A program made the translations under genes and the position numbers. DNA of 41,531 nucleotides from Woeseiaceae bacterium (GTDB taxonomy: Bacteria; Pseudomonadota; Gammaproteobacteria; Steroidobacterales; Woeseiaceae), in assembly GCA_021773155.1 (NCBI GenBank), contig JAJFKQ010000260.1, positions 1 to 41,531 on the forward strand, in the 5' to 3' direction. The notes beneath the pieces were generated by a model, which made no database searches, was not told where the DNA came from, and saw only the letters and a program-made list of their open reading frames with translations. Each line of letters starts with the position of its first letter. The stretch's first letter is position 1. Below are positions 1-8,627 of this stretch, piece after piece.

Positions 1-780
1 CTCCTGGAGCATTGCGATGAATGTGGCGAGACAGTCAAACCATTGGGCGAAGGGACCGAGCGTCTGGAAGAATCCCTGAGGGGTCGTTTTCCTGGTGCGG
101 TTATCAGCCGCATCGACAGCGACAGCACACAGCGCAAGGGAGCAATGCACGAGGCGCTCGAGAACGCGACGTTGGGGCATGCCAATATTCTCGTCGGGAC
201 ACAGATGCTATCCAAGGGGCACCACTTCCCCAAGCTGTCGCTCGTCGGCATTGTGAACGCTGACCAAGGCCTATTCGGCACCGACTTTCGCAGCGGCGAG
301 CGCATGGCGCAATCGGTTATCCAGGTTGCCGGCCGCGCGGGCCGTGAGAGCCGCGCGGGCGAGGTGCTTATTCAGACGGCATTCCCGGAAAACGAATTTT
401 GGGGGACATTAATAGAGGGCGGCTACCGGCAGATCTCAGAGAATGCGCTTGCCGAACGCGAAATTACTCGCTGGCCTCCTTTTACCCGGCTCGCATTGTT
501 ACGATCTGCCGCCCACCGGCACGCGGATGCGCACCGCTTTCTGGAGGTCGCACGACGCCACCTGGCCATGGAGACGAATCAATCGTTACGCGTACTTGGC
601 CCCGTCGATGCGCCAATGGCACGCAAGGCCGGCCGCTACCGCGCACAGCTGTTACTCCAAAGCAGTGACCGGTCGACTTTGCATCGTGTGCTCAAAGAAC
701 TGCGCCAGATACTGGAGAACGACGCATCTGCCCGCAAGGTCCGCTGGTCGATTGATGTTGATCCTGTCGAGCTTTTTTGA
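1..780 (+). CDS. priA: Primosomal protein N' (replication restart helicase PriA), C-terminal part
   Basis: Open from the first base (frame 1), so the gene starts outside the window; the track's start at 43 is an internal TTG. PriA is a superfamily 2 3'-5' DNA helicase that recognises stalled forks and reloads the replisome. The visible part holds the end of the zinc-binding region (CDECG at residues 5-9 of the fragment), the family's G-GTER segment, the helicase stretch GTQMLSKGHHFPKLSLVG and motif VI (VAGRAGR), followed by the C-terminal domain ending VDVDP-like (DVDPVELF). Followed closely by argS, as in Pseudomonas-type priA-argS strings. Confidence 0.96.
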   Translation, partial: LLEHCDECGETVKPLGEGTERLEESLRGRFPGAVISRIDSDSTQRKGAMHEALENATLGHANILVGTQMLSKGHHFPKLSLVGIVNADQGLFGTDFRSGERMAQSVIQVAGRAGRESRAGEVLIQTAFPENEFWGTLIEGGYRQISENALAEREITRWPPFTRLALLRSAAHRHADAHRFLEVARRHLAMETNQSLRVLGPVDAPMARKAGRYRAQLLLQSSDRSTLHRVLKELRQILENDASARKVRWSIDVDPVELF

Positions 781-836
781 CCAGCACCAATAACCCGGTA
801 GAATTGCCGGCTCGCCAGACCAGACCCAATCTCTCC

Positions 837-2630
837 ATGAAGCACATAGTCGCAAACCTCGTTAATGACGCACTCGCCACGCTGCCGGAGCTTGCCGCAG
901 CCGCGGCAGACCTGTCTATTGAGAGCACAGTTGAGCGCACGCGCGACTTGAGCCATGGCGATTTCGCCTGCAATGTCGCTATGCGGCTGGCGAAGCCCGC
1001 GAAGAAGAATCCACGCGAAATCGCAACCGGCATTGTTGCCGCCCTGGGCGATAACGATCAGGTCGATAAAGTTGAAGTCGCCGGCCCCGGGTTCATCAAT
1101 TTCTATTTAAGCCCGTCGGCATTTCATGCCGAACTGAAAACCATTTTGGACGCGGGCCCGGAATACGGCCGACAGCCGAAGAAAGCTGCGCCAAAAATTC
1201 TGCTCGAATTTATTTCTGCGAATCCAACCGGCCCACTGCATGTCGGCCACGGCCGCCTCGCAGCTTACGGCGCATCGGTTGGCAACTTGCTGGAGGCGGC
1301 CGGATTCCCCGTACATCGCGAGTACTACGTCAACGATGCCGGCCGGCAAATGGATATCCTGGGCGCCAGTGTCTGGCTGCGGTGGCTGGAGTCCAGCGGC
1401 GTGGTGGTTCCGTTCCCGAAAGCGGGTTATCGCGGCGAATATATAAAGGATATCGCAGCTGAAATCGATACCAACAGTATCGCATCAGCTACGGCAGAAG
1501 CTGTGCTCGACGGTGTGCCCGAGGATGGACCCAATGACACAAGTAGCGCAACACAGGAAGAACGCGATGCAAACAAGGCATTGCGTGAAGCCTACATCGA
1601 GGCACTAATAAAAAAAGCTATACACCTGGCCGGCGAAAAAGGCTTCGATCACATTCGGCAACAATCTCTCGTATCGATTCTTGCTGATATCAAAGACGAC
1701 CTCGCGGAGTTTGGCGTCACCTTCGACACATGGTACTCCGAGCAAAGCCTCATCAAGGACGGCCGTATAGACGCCGCGCTCGCTTTACTTGAAGAACGCG
1801 GTATTTTGTATAAAAAGGACGGCGCTACCTGGTTCCCGGCCACGGACTTTGGTGATGAAAAAGATCGCGTCGTTGTGCGGGAAAATGGCGTCAAGACCTA
1901 CTTCGCTTCCGACATCGCGTATCACTTCGACAAATGCGAGCGTGGTTTCGATTATCTACTCGACATTCTTGGTGCGGATCACCACGGCTACATGGCCCGT
2001 CTGCGTGCAGGCCTCGAAGCGATGGGGTACCGGGGCGACAATCTGGAAGTCAATCTGGTGCAATTTGTTACTCTGTATCGGGGCGGCGAAAAAATGCAAA
2101 TGTCGACGCGCTCCGGCGAATTCGACACCTTGCGGCAGTTAAGGGCAGAGATTGGTAACGATGCCGCTCGGTTCTATTACGTTATGCGCTCGCATGACCA
2201 GCACCTCGATTTCGATCTCGACGTGGCAACAACGCAGTCGAATGACAACCCCGTGTACTACATTCAATATGCGCATGCACGTATCGCTCGCGTGTTCCGC
2301 AGGGCACAAGAATCAGAAATGGGCTGGGACCAGAAGAACGGCAGGGCGAATCTTGGAGAGCTAACGGCGACACAGGAAAAATCGCTGATGTCCGCGATGA
2401 GCCGCTATCCGGAGATCATCGAGCTGGCCGCGAAAAACCGTGCGCCACAAACAATGGTCCATTACTTGCGCGACCTCGTCAGCGATTTTCACTCGAGCTA
2501 CAGTGCCCACAAGGTTCTGGTTGATGATGCCAACTTGCGCGATGCACGACTCACGCTGTACGCGGCGGTGAAAAATGTCGTTGCGAACGGCCTTAATATT
2601 CTCGGTGTTTCAGCGCCTGAGCAAATGTAA
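837..2630 (+). CDS. argS: Arginyl-tRNA synthetase
   Basis: Class I aminoacyl-tRNA synthetase that charges tRNA-Arg in the cytoplasm. The N-terminal additional domain is followed by the HIGH signature as PTGPLHVGHGR (about residue 130), a KMSK-equivalent EKMQMSTRSG typical of ArgS, and the C-terminal DALR anticodon-binding domain. The track start at 777 is a TTG inside the priA end. The ATG at 837 gives MKHIVANLV, which fits the family N-terminus, and a 597-residue protein against 577 in E. coli. No strong ribosome site precedes either start. The stop overlaps the next gene's ATG by one base (TAATG), implying translational coupling. Confidence 0.96.
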   Translation: MKHIVANLVNDALATLPELAAAAADLSIESTVERTRDLSHGDFACNVAMRLAKPAKKNPREIATGIVAALGDNDQVDKVEVAGPGFINFYLSPSAFHAELKTILDAGPEYGRQPKKAAPKILLEFISANPTGPLHVGHGRLAAYGASVGNLLEAAGFPVHREYYVNDAGRQMDILGASVWLRWLESSGVVVPFPKAGYRGEYIKDIAAEIDTNSIASATAEAVLDGVPEDGPNDTSSATQEERDANKALREAYIEALIKKAIHLAGEKGFDHIRQQSLVSILADIKDDLAEFGVTFDTWYSEQSLIKDGRIDAALALLEERGILYKKDGATWFPATDFGDEKDRVVVRENGVKTYFASDIAYHFDKCERGFDYLLDILGADHHGYMARLRAGLEAMGYRGDNLEVNLVQFVTLYRGGEKMQMSTRSGEFDTLRQLRAEIGNDAARFYYVMRSHDQHLDFDLDVATTQSNDNPVYYIQYAHARIARVFRRAQESEMGWDQKNGRANLGELTATQEKSLMSAMSRYPEIIELAAKNRAPQTMVHYLRDLVSDFHSSYSAHKVLVDDANLRDARLTLYAAVKNVVANGLNILGVSAPEQM

Positions 2631-3211
2631 TGGCAAAGCGCAGAAAAAAACGTTCCACCCGGCGTAAGACGAACAACGAGTATCCGGGTTGGTTGTGGAT
2701 GATTTTCGGTCTCGCGATCGGTTTGTCCGTTGCCTTTGCCGTTTACGTTAAAGACCGCCAGCCCGAGATTACCGCGGCTGCCGCGCCGCCAAAACCTGCA
2801 AGCCTGCAGACCGCGCTTGATGAAAACGGTAAAAGCCCCGGCTCTGAAACTGAGGAACCTGAATCGCCGAAAAGTCGCTTCGATTTTTACACGATGTTGC
2901 CGGCCTTCGAGATGATCATTACTGATGAAGAGCCCGACGTCGATGAGGATGTTGAACCGCAGGCAATTGATGAGCCCGGCGTTTACTTGCTGCAAGCTGG
3001 CTCTTTTTCCACACATAACGACGCAGACCGGCGGCGTGCCGAGCTTGCTTTGCATGGCATCGAATCGCGTGTACAACGTGCGAAGGTCAATAATCGTGAT
3101 TACTACCGCGTCTATGTCGGCCCCATAGACGACCTTGACGAACTCAATGTCACTCGTAGCCGCTTGCGGGCGGCCAAGATCGACGTCATGCGTATCCGGC
3201 TCGGTGACTAA
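2630..3211 (+). CDS. SPOR-domain inner-membrane protein, FtsN-like
   Basis: 193 residues in the bitopic layout of FtsN-type division proteins. A very basic cytoplasmic N-terminus (KRRKKRSTRRK) is followed by one transmembrane helix at about 24-43, an acidic and Pro/Ala-rich periplasmic linker, and a C-terminal SPOR domain at about 118-193 (YLLQAGSFSTHNDADRRRA...YYRVYVGP). SPOR domains bind denuded septal peptidoglycan. The position right after argS matches the SPOR gene after argS in Pseudomonas. It is shorter than E. coli FtsN (319 aa) and the N-terminal FtsA-binding motif cannot be confirmed, so no symbol is given. Confidence 0.85.
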   Translation: MAKRRKKRSTRRKTNNEYPGWLWMIFGLAIGLSVAFAVYVKDRQPEITAAAAPPKPASLQTALDENGKSPGSETEEPESPKSRFDFYTMLPAFEMIITDEEPDVDEDVEPQAIDEPGVYLLQAGSFSTHNDADRRRAELALHGIESRVQRAKVNNRDYYRVYVGPIDDLDELNVTRSRLRAAKIDVMRIRLGD

Positions 3212-4373
3212 CTCAAGCCGACTCGCTATCGTGCTGTTTACACTGCAGCTTGCTGCCTGTACGACAACACCGGCTCCCGAGTCACCAGAGCCGCAACCCA
3301 CCACTGCGCCAACGCCACCACCCGTCGAAGAGCCACAGCCGGCGCCACCACCACCCGACAGGTCGTCGATGCGTATCAGCATCGCGGCAGTCGGCGACAT
3401 GATGATCGGAACGGATTACCCTCAGGATCACCTGCCGGACGATGACGGGGTCAGTTTTCTGGCTGACGTTACTCCGGTGCTAGCCGCAGCCGATGTCGCG
3501 ATCGGCAATCTCGAAGGCGTACTTGTCGATGGCGGCGAACCGGGAAAGAAATGTAGCAACCCGGCTGCCTGTTACCTGTTTCGCTCACCAACGCGTTACG
3601 CAGAGCATTACAAGAGCGCCGGATTTGACGCACTGAGTTTAGCTAACAATCACGCGCGTGACTTTGGCGAAGAAGGCCGCAGCAGCAGTATGGAGGCGCT
3701 CTCGGCGGCTGGCATTACGCATTCGGGTCGCGAAGGGACTACTGCGATTATTCGTAGGGGAGATATTCTTGTCGCCTTCCTCGCTTTTGCAGTGACCAGA
3801 AATTCCAACATGATGCTCGACTATCAGTTTGCGTTCGACATGATCGCCGCTCATGCGGAGCAACACGATATTGTCATCGTCTCGTTTCATGGCGGTGCAG
3901 AGGGTTCGGATGTCACGCACATCCCGTTCGCGGACGAGGAATACTACGGAGAGCCCAGAGGAGATGTCGTCTGGTTTGCACGAGGCGCTGTCGATGCCGG
4001 TGCTGACCTGGTCGTCGGGCACGGACCACATGTCGTTCGGGGAATGGAGCGCTACGGGGAAAGACTCATCGCCTATAGCCTCGGCAACTTCGCAACCTAT
4101 TACGGCATTAGCGTTGCCGGTATCAAAGGCATTGCGCCCATTCTGACTGTTACGCTGGACGGTAACGGCGAGTTCATTGACGGGCAAATAACCTCGACCG
4201 AGCAACTACGGCCGGCGGGGCCGAGCATTGACGAAAAACAACGGGCACTGAACCTGTTGCGCGGCTTAAGCATCGATGACTTCGGCAGTCCCGGTTTACG
4301 GTTTATGCCAGACGGCACGTTGCTCCCGGTCGAGCGTGGTGACGTTCCGCAACACGATCTTGCTTTGCCTTAG
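3204..4373 (+). CDS. CapA-family lipoprotein (poly-gamma-glutamate capsule protein-like, metallophosphatase fold)
   Basis: The track ORF begins at 3135 inside the SPOR gene. The GTG at 3204 (overlapping the SPOR stop as GTGACTAA) instead gives a lipoprotein signal peptide ending in the lipobox LAAC, so this start was chosen (389 aa). After the cysteine comes a Pro/Thr/Glu-rich tether of about 55 residues, then a PGA_cap/CapA domain: AVGDMMIG, NLEGVL, LANNHARDFGEEG, VSFHGGAEG, VVGHGPHVV and YSLGNF. These His, Asp and Asn motifs are those of calcineurin-like metallophosphatases. Family members act in capsule or poly-glutamate handling, but no capB/capC synthase is nearby, so the substrate is unknown. 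Confidence 0.87.
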   Translation: MTNSSRLAIVLFTLQLAACTTTPAPESPEPQPTTAPTPPPVEEPQPAPPPPDRSSMRISIAAVGDMMIGTDYPQDHLPDDDGVSFLADVTPVLAAADVAIGNLEGVLVDGGEPGKKCSNPAACYLFRSPTRYAEHYKSAGFDALSLANNHARDFGEEGRSSSMEALSAAGITHSGREGTTAIIRRGDILVAFLAFAVTRNSNMMLDYQFAFDMIAAHAEQHDIVIVSFHGGAEGSDVTHIPFADEEYYGEPRGDVVWFARGAVDAGADLVVGHGPHVVRGMERYGERLIAYSLGNFATYYGISVAGIKGIAPILTVTLDGNGEFIDGQITSTEQLRPAGPSIDEKQRALNLLRGLSIDDFGSPGLRFMPDGTLLPVERGDVPQHDLALP

Positions 4374-4382
4374 GCGCGGTTG

Positions 4383-4437
4383 TTATGCCCTTTGGGTGCC
4401 CTGAGCGCGAAGCATCGCGCGCAAGGCGCGCTCCTAC
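4383..4437. repeat. REP-like palindromic repeat between convergent genes
   Basis: Read on the minus strand it starts GTAGGAGCGCG, runs through a GC-rich hairpin (GAGCGCG paired with CGCGCTC on the plus strand) and ends in GGCACCCAAAGGGCATAA. Its GTAGGAGC end supplies the TAG stop of the NtrX-like gene. It lies between the convergent CapA and NtrX-like genes and may also act as a transcription end. A shorter relative lies at 41164-41186. Confidence 0.55.
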
Positions 4438-5804
4438 GAATCGTCACTCCCGACTGACTTGAAGTTCACGCCGAGTGATCGCAGCTTCCTGTAAAGATGC
4501 GTACGTTCCATACCAACCCGCTTCGCTAGTTGCCCAACCTTGCCATCGCAAAGCACCAGCTGTTGCTGCAGGTAGGAACGTTCGAATTGTTCGCGTGCCT
4601 CGCGCAATGGCAGCGCCAGCAGGTCCTGTTTCACGAGTGGCTCATTCACGGCTGCTACTGCGCTTATCTCCGCTTCGACTTCATCCAGAGCAATGTCTTC
4701 TCCGCTAGCGGTCAACAGCAGCCGCCGAACCAGGTGCTTTAGCTCGCGAACGTTATCCGGCCATGGATAATTGCGCAGCCGGTTTTGTGCTGCGACGCTG
4801 AAACGGCGGAACGTCAATCCTTCGGCGTCGACCAGCTTGTCGACATAGTAGGTCAGCAGCTCGGGCACATCTTCCGAGTATTCGCGCAACGGTGGCACCT
4901 TTAGACTTAACATGCTCAACTGTCCAACCAAATCGCGCCGCAACCGGCCCTCTTCGATCAACACATCAACGTCTGCACCGACCGTCGCGACAATTCTCGC
5001 ATTCAGCTTCACCGGCACGGACCCGCCGACCCGTGTAAAGCGGCCGTCTTCAATAGCTCCCAGCAATATCTTTTGCGCGTTGCTGGAGAGATCCGAAAGC
5101 TCGTCGATAACCAGCGTTCCGCCCGAAGCCCGCTCGAGAACGCCAGCGATTATCTCATCGCCGTCTTCGCGGCCGAGTAATTGCTCTTCGACATTGCTTT
5201 CCGCGACTGACGCGGCCGTAAGGCTGGTCAAAGGTTCGCCCGTGCGTCGACTGAGCGCATGCATGTAGCGTGCAAATGCACCGCGGCCGGTTCCCGGCTC
5301 ACCGCTAAACAAGACGGAACCATCGTGGCGAGCATATTGCTGCACACGATCACGCAATGCCTGCATGACTTCGCTGCGACCAACGGGCGCGAGCAACGAC
5401 GGCAACAGATTAATCGCCGCACGAGACTGCCTGCCTGCTGATTCGAGCGCTGCCTCCACGGTTCTTAGCAACTTGGCCAGCGACAATGGCTTCTCGACGA
5501 AATCGAATGCGCCTAGCCGGGTCGCTTCGACCGCCGTATCAACGGTGCCGTGACCAGACATGATAACGACGGGGCAATTCATGTCGCCGGCATCCGACCA
5601 CTCGCGCAACAATGTAATGCCATCCGTATCCGGCATCCAGATATCAAGAAGGACCAGGTCGAACTTGCGTTCTGCTCGCGCGCTGCGGGCCTCCCCGGCG
5701 TCCGCGGCGACAGTTACGCCATACCCCTCGTCGCCCAGGATATCCTGAATCAACGCACGGATGTCCGCCTCATCGTCTACAACCAATACATGAGGATTGC
5801 TCAT
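4434..5804 (-). CDS. NtrX-like sigma-54-type response regulator with degenerate AAA+ motifs
   Basis: 456 residues. The receiver domain (about 1-120) has the acidic pair D10/D11, the phospho-acceptor D54 (LVLLDIWMPD) and the conserved Lys in FVEKPLSL. The central AAA+ domain (about 145-370) is recognisable by GGTLVIDELSDL (Walker B) and WPDNVRELKHL. The C-terminus is a Fis-type helix-turn-helix (QLAKRVGMERTHLYRKLRSLG). Two hallmarks are altered. Walker A reads GEPGTGRG, with Arg where the catalytic Lys is expected, and the GAFTGA loop that contacts sigma-54 is replaced by DGDEIIAG. It probably works as a DNA-binding regulator without activating sigma-54. The start overlaps the kinase stop by 4 bp (ATGA), so the two form a pair. 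Confidence 0.92.
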   Translation of the reverse strand: MSNPHVLVVDDEADIRALIQDILGDEGYGVTVAADAGEARSARAERKFDLVLLDIWMPDTDGITLLREWSDAGDMNCPVVIMSGHGTVDTAVEATRLGAFDFVEKPLSLAKLLRTVEAALESAGRQSRAAINLLPSLLAPVGRSEVMQALRDRVQQYARHDGSVLFSGEPGTGRGAFARYMHALSRRTGEPLTSLTAASVAESNVEEQLLGREDGDEIIAGVLERASGGTLVIDELSDLSSNAQKILLGAIEDGRFTRVGGSVPVKLNARIVATVGADVDVLIEEGRLRRDLVGQLSMLSLKVPPLREYSEDVPELLTYYVDKLVDAEGLTFRRFSVAAQNRLRNYPWPDNVRELKHLVRRLLLTASGEDIALDEVEAEISAVAAVNEPLVKQDLLALPLREAREQFERSYLQQQLVLCDGKVGQLAKRVGMERTHLYRKLRSLGVNFKSVGSDDS

Positions 5805-8062
5805 GCCTGTTCCCTCCTGTTATCGGCGCGCCGGGGCGCCCTTGCAATCATCATTTCTCTGGCCGCTTCATTCAGCGGCAAGCGGACACTAATCATTGCT
5901 CCCCCATCACTTCGGTTTTGAGCACGGATGGTGCCAACGTGTTCTTCCACCAGCTTTTTGACAATGGCCAACCCGAGACCAGTGCCTTTCGGCTTTGTTG
6001 TTACATACGGATCAAAAATCTGACTCACCGATCCGTTCTTGAACCCAGGGCCGTTGTCTTCTACCCGGAGTTGCACCATTTCGACTTCGTCAATCTCGGC
6101 CGCGGCAATTTGTACGTCGATACGCCCATGCGGCACTCCTTCCAGTGCCTCTACGGCATTGCGAATCAGGTTGTGAAGTATTTGTCGAACACGACCCATG
6201 TCGCCCTCGACCAGCGGCATCGTCGGATCGGAAGTCAGGATAATCTCAACACCGCTCTCTTGAGCCCTGTACAGATCCACTATCTCGTGAGCGAGCTTGT
6301 CGAGATCGAATCGACTGATATCCATGTCAGGTGCGCGAGCGTAATCGCTGAACGCATTCACCATCTCCTTCATCGCTTCAACTTGCTGCACAATCGTGTG
6401 CGTTGCTCTGTCAAGTACCTGTGCTTCTTCCTCGTCCATCGTGTTGAGGTACTTGCGGCGCATACGCTCGGCCGACAGCTGAATGGGCGTCAATGGATTC
6501 TTGATTTCGTGTGCGAGACGGCGTGCTACTTCGCCCCAGGCGGCGTCGCGTTGTGCCTGCAACAGCGCCGTGATGTCATCAAAAACGATGACGTAACCGG
6601 CAGCGTTGTCCTCGTCACCCGGCAACGTCGTACAAGCACAAGTCAAAACCCGCCGACCAACCTCACCGCGCAATACGATCTGCTCGCGCCATTCGGTTTC
6701 GCCTGCATCAAGATGCATGCACGCGACATCGACAAACTGCTCCAGCAGCGGCATGCCTTTCGCCACATCCCGGATGGATTCGCCGACGCTGGTTTCGAGA
6801 GCCACACCAAGAATGGAGCCCGCCGCCTGATTTGCGGTGCGAATTTTGAGGTCGGCTTCGAGGGCTAGAACTCCAGTTGACAATCGCGCCAGAATAACTT
6901 CCAGATTGGTGCGCTCTGCCTCAACCAGCGCCTGACTCAGGGTGGTTTCACGACGCGCTGTCGCGAGTCGTTGTGTCATATCGTTGAATGAGCTGATGAG
7001 GAATCCGATCTCATCGCGCGACGGTGTTGGTAATCGAGTATCGAAATCACCCATCGCCACCGCACGAGTACCTGCAACAAGATCCTGGATAGGTGCAACG
7101 AGACGCCGCGACAGGACGAACGCCCCGTAAATCGCTGTCAGCAAACTGAGCAACAATACGAATGTGAGCGTGATAGTGAGCAAATCCTTCAGGTCTTCAC
7201 GGAAGAACGCGAGCCGCTGATATTCGGAATAGGAATTTTCGACGCTGTTGATCATGTTGCCAAGTCGCTCGTCGACCGGAAAGTGGGCCTGGACGGTGCG
7301 CGACTCTCGCGAACGATTGCCGCGGTACGTGAAGGCCACAGCCGTACGGATTTCAGCGCTGCCGGTGGCGAGCGGCTCAAGACTCACGAACGGCCGGTCT
7401 TCTCTTATTTGCAACGAGACCTCTTCCGCCAGTGGCTTTGGGACGTAGCCGGCCGCGCTATCCGAACTGGTTGCAAGCACCCGGTTGTTATTACCGTACA
7501 GCGTCATTTCGCTGGCGCCGCTTTCCCTGCGCAACATGCTTAATTCGAACACCAGCTGTCGATCCGAAACTACAGCTAGTTTTTGCGAGATCTGAGTTAC
7601 CGCTTGCAGATGCTGGCGCTTGCGAAACTCGATCGCAGCCCGACTGAGTGTCAGTGCGTTGTCGAGACCCTCTTCAACCTGCACATTGAACCAGCTATCG
7701 ATACCGCGATTGATGAACTGCACTGAAAAGTAGAACACAACAATGAGCGGCAACACAGCCAGCCCAACGAACATGCCAACCATTCGTGCCTTTAGTTTTG
7801 CGCCCGGAACACTCTCACGATAGTCGTGAAACAAGCGCCAAAGGTTGCCGATCAATATCAGTAAGAGAATGAAGCCGCCGGCAATATTTATTGCCAGGAT
7901 ATTGTCCTGAAGACGGTCAAAATCATCGGACTGCTGGACGGTTTTCGATAGCAGGAACAGTGCAACCAGAACCAGCGCGACGCCAGCCACACCCATCAGG
8001 GTCAATAATATGCGCTTTAGCGTTCTAACGACCATTCGAACCATTCGCTTTGTAACTGCCAC
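5801..8062 (-). CDS. NtrY-like membrane sensor histidine kinase
   Basis: About 753 residues. N-terminal transmembrane helices (about 15-40, 55-75 and 95-115), a periplasmic sensing region and another helix (about 295-320) precede a HAMP domain (RRLVAPIQDLVAGTRAV) and a PAS-like domain. HisKA follows, with phospho-acceptor His near 518 (RRLAHEIKNPLTP), then HATPase_c with N box (HNLIRNAVEAL), G1 (DNGPGF) and G2 (GTGLGLAIVKKLVE). This is the NtrY arrangement. Start choice is uncertain: GTG at 8062, or in-frame ATGs at 8044 and 8035, all overlapping the DUF4390 gene and none with a clear ribosome site. The ligand is unknown; the operon context with rsmB/fmt is common in Gammaproteobacteria. Confidence 0.93.
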   Translation of the reverse strand: MAVTKRMVRMVVRTLKRILLTLMGVAGVALVLVALFLLSKTVQQSDDFDRLQDNILAINIAGGFILLLILIGNLWRLFHDYRESVPGAKLKARMVGMFVGLAVLPLIVVFYFSVQFINRGIDSWFNVQVEEGLDNALTLSRAAIEFRKRQHLQAVTQISQKLAVVSDRQLVFELSMLRRESGASEMTLYGNNNRVLATSSDSAAGYVPKPLAEEVSLQIREDRPFVSLEPLATGSAEIRTAVAFTYRGNRSRESRTVQAHFPVDERLGNMINSVENSYSEYQRLAFFREDLKDLLTITLTFVLLLSLLTAIYGAFVLSRRLVAPIQDLVAGTRAVAMGDFDTRLPTPSRDEIGFLISSFNDMTQRLATARRETTLSQALVEAERTNLEVILARLSTGVLALEADLKIRTANQAAGSILGVALETSVGESIRDVAKGMPLLEQFVDVACMHLDAGETEWREQIVLRGEVGRRVLTCACTTLPGDEDNAAGYVIVFDDITALLQAQRDAAWGEVARRLAHEIKNPLTPIQLSAERMRRKYLNTMDEEEAQVLDRATHTIVQQVEAMKEMVNAFSDYARAPDMDISRFDLDKLAHEIVDLYRAQESGVEIILTSDPTMPLVEGDMGRVRQILHNLIRNAVEALEGVPHGRIDVQIAAAEIDEVEMVQLRVEDNGPGFKNGSVSQIFDPYVTTKPKGTGLGLAIVKKLVEEHVGTIRAQNRSDGGAMISVRLPLNEAAREMMIARAPRRADNRREQA

Positions 8063-8619
8063 TGACCACGCCAGAAAAACAGGAGTCGTAACGGCGCCGG
8101 GTATTGCTGTGTGTTGAGCATTGCGCGCAGCCGCAGCCGGTATTCCCGGTCCGGAAGCAGCAATTCATCATCAACCACCGGCAATCCCTGGACGCGACCC
8201 AGGTTATTCAGTGCGGAGTAGAGAGTTGCGAAGGAGTCCTGATCGCCGCTGTTGAGATTCTTGACGATATAGCGCTGACTGAGCGGCCGGTATTCGAGCT
8301 CATATCGAACGGCGAGCTCAGCATCTACACTGTCCATCAGGAAACGCTTGACGCGAATGACCTGCATCTGCATTTCGATAGTCAGGGTCACGCCACTTTC
8401 CAGTGCCGCCAACGCCTCGCTGCTCAACACAAGTTGCAGACGGGCATCCAGACTGTGCACGCCGGCTATCGACTGAGTGGATGCCGAGCGAACCTCAAAG
8501 TAGCCCTCACGTTCGACGTTTTCCTGTGCGAGGCCAGTGCCCAACAACAGCACCGCCAAAAGCGCGATCGTTAATTGGCGCGACGGGTTGCTGCGTTGAA
8601 TGACAGTAGGTCGGAACAT
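8017..8619 (-). CDS. DUF4390-family exported protein
   Basis: The track ORF starts at 8709 inside rsmB. The ATG at 8619, eight bases after the rsmB stop, gives 200 residues with a typical signal peptide (LTIALLAVLLLGTGLAQ, about 14-31). The mature part is a beta-rich domain with RVKRFLMDSVDAEL, YELEYRPLSQRYIVKN and a Trp-rich end (FFWRGQWQLQSEWFEWSL). This matches DUF4390, which regularly precedes NtrY-like kinases in this operon. No enzymatic motif is visible. A periplasmic role linked to the kinase's sensing domain is an inference from context only. Confidence 0.8.
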   Translation of the reverse strand: MFRPTVIQRSNPSRQLTIALLAVLLLGTGLAQENVEREGYFEVRSASTQSIAGVHSLDARLQLVLSSEALAALESGVTLTIEMQMQVIRVKRFLMDSVDAELAVRYELEYRPLSQRYIVKNLNSGDQDSFATLYSALNNLGRVQGLPVVDDELLLPDREYRLRLRAMLNTQQYPAPLRLLFFWRGQWQLQSEWFEWSLER

Positions 8620-8627
8620 CAGTACTT

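Noticed and set aside
2498-3400. 300-aa minus-strand ORF opposite argS/SPOR/CapA
   Set aside because: Gly/Ala/Val-rich low-complexity N-terminus, overlaps three well-supported genes on the other strand and has no family features; a shadow ORF.
3204-4373. Capsule biosynthesis locus
   Set aside because: Only a CapA-like protein is present; no synthase or export genes are nearby, so a capsule locus is not claimed.
5918-6868. 316-aa plus-strand ORF opposite the NtrY-like kinase
   Set aside because: Antisense to strongly conserved HisKA/HATPase sequence; composition (many His, Arg, Cys) is that of a shadow frame.
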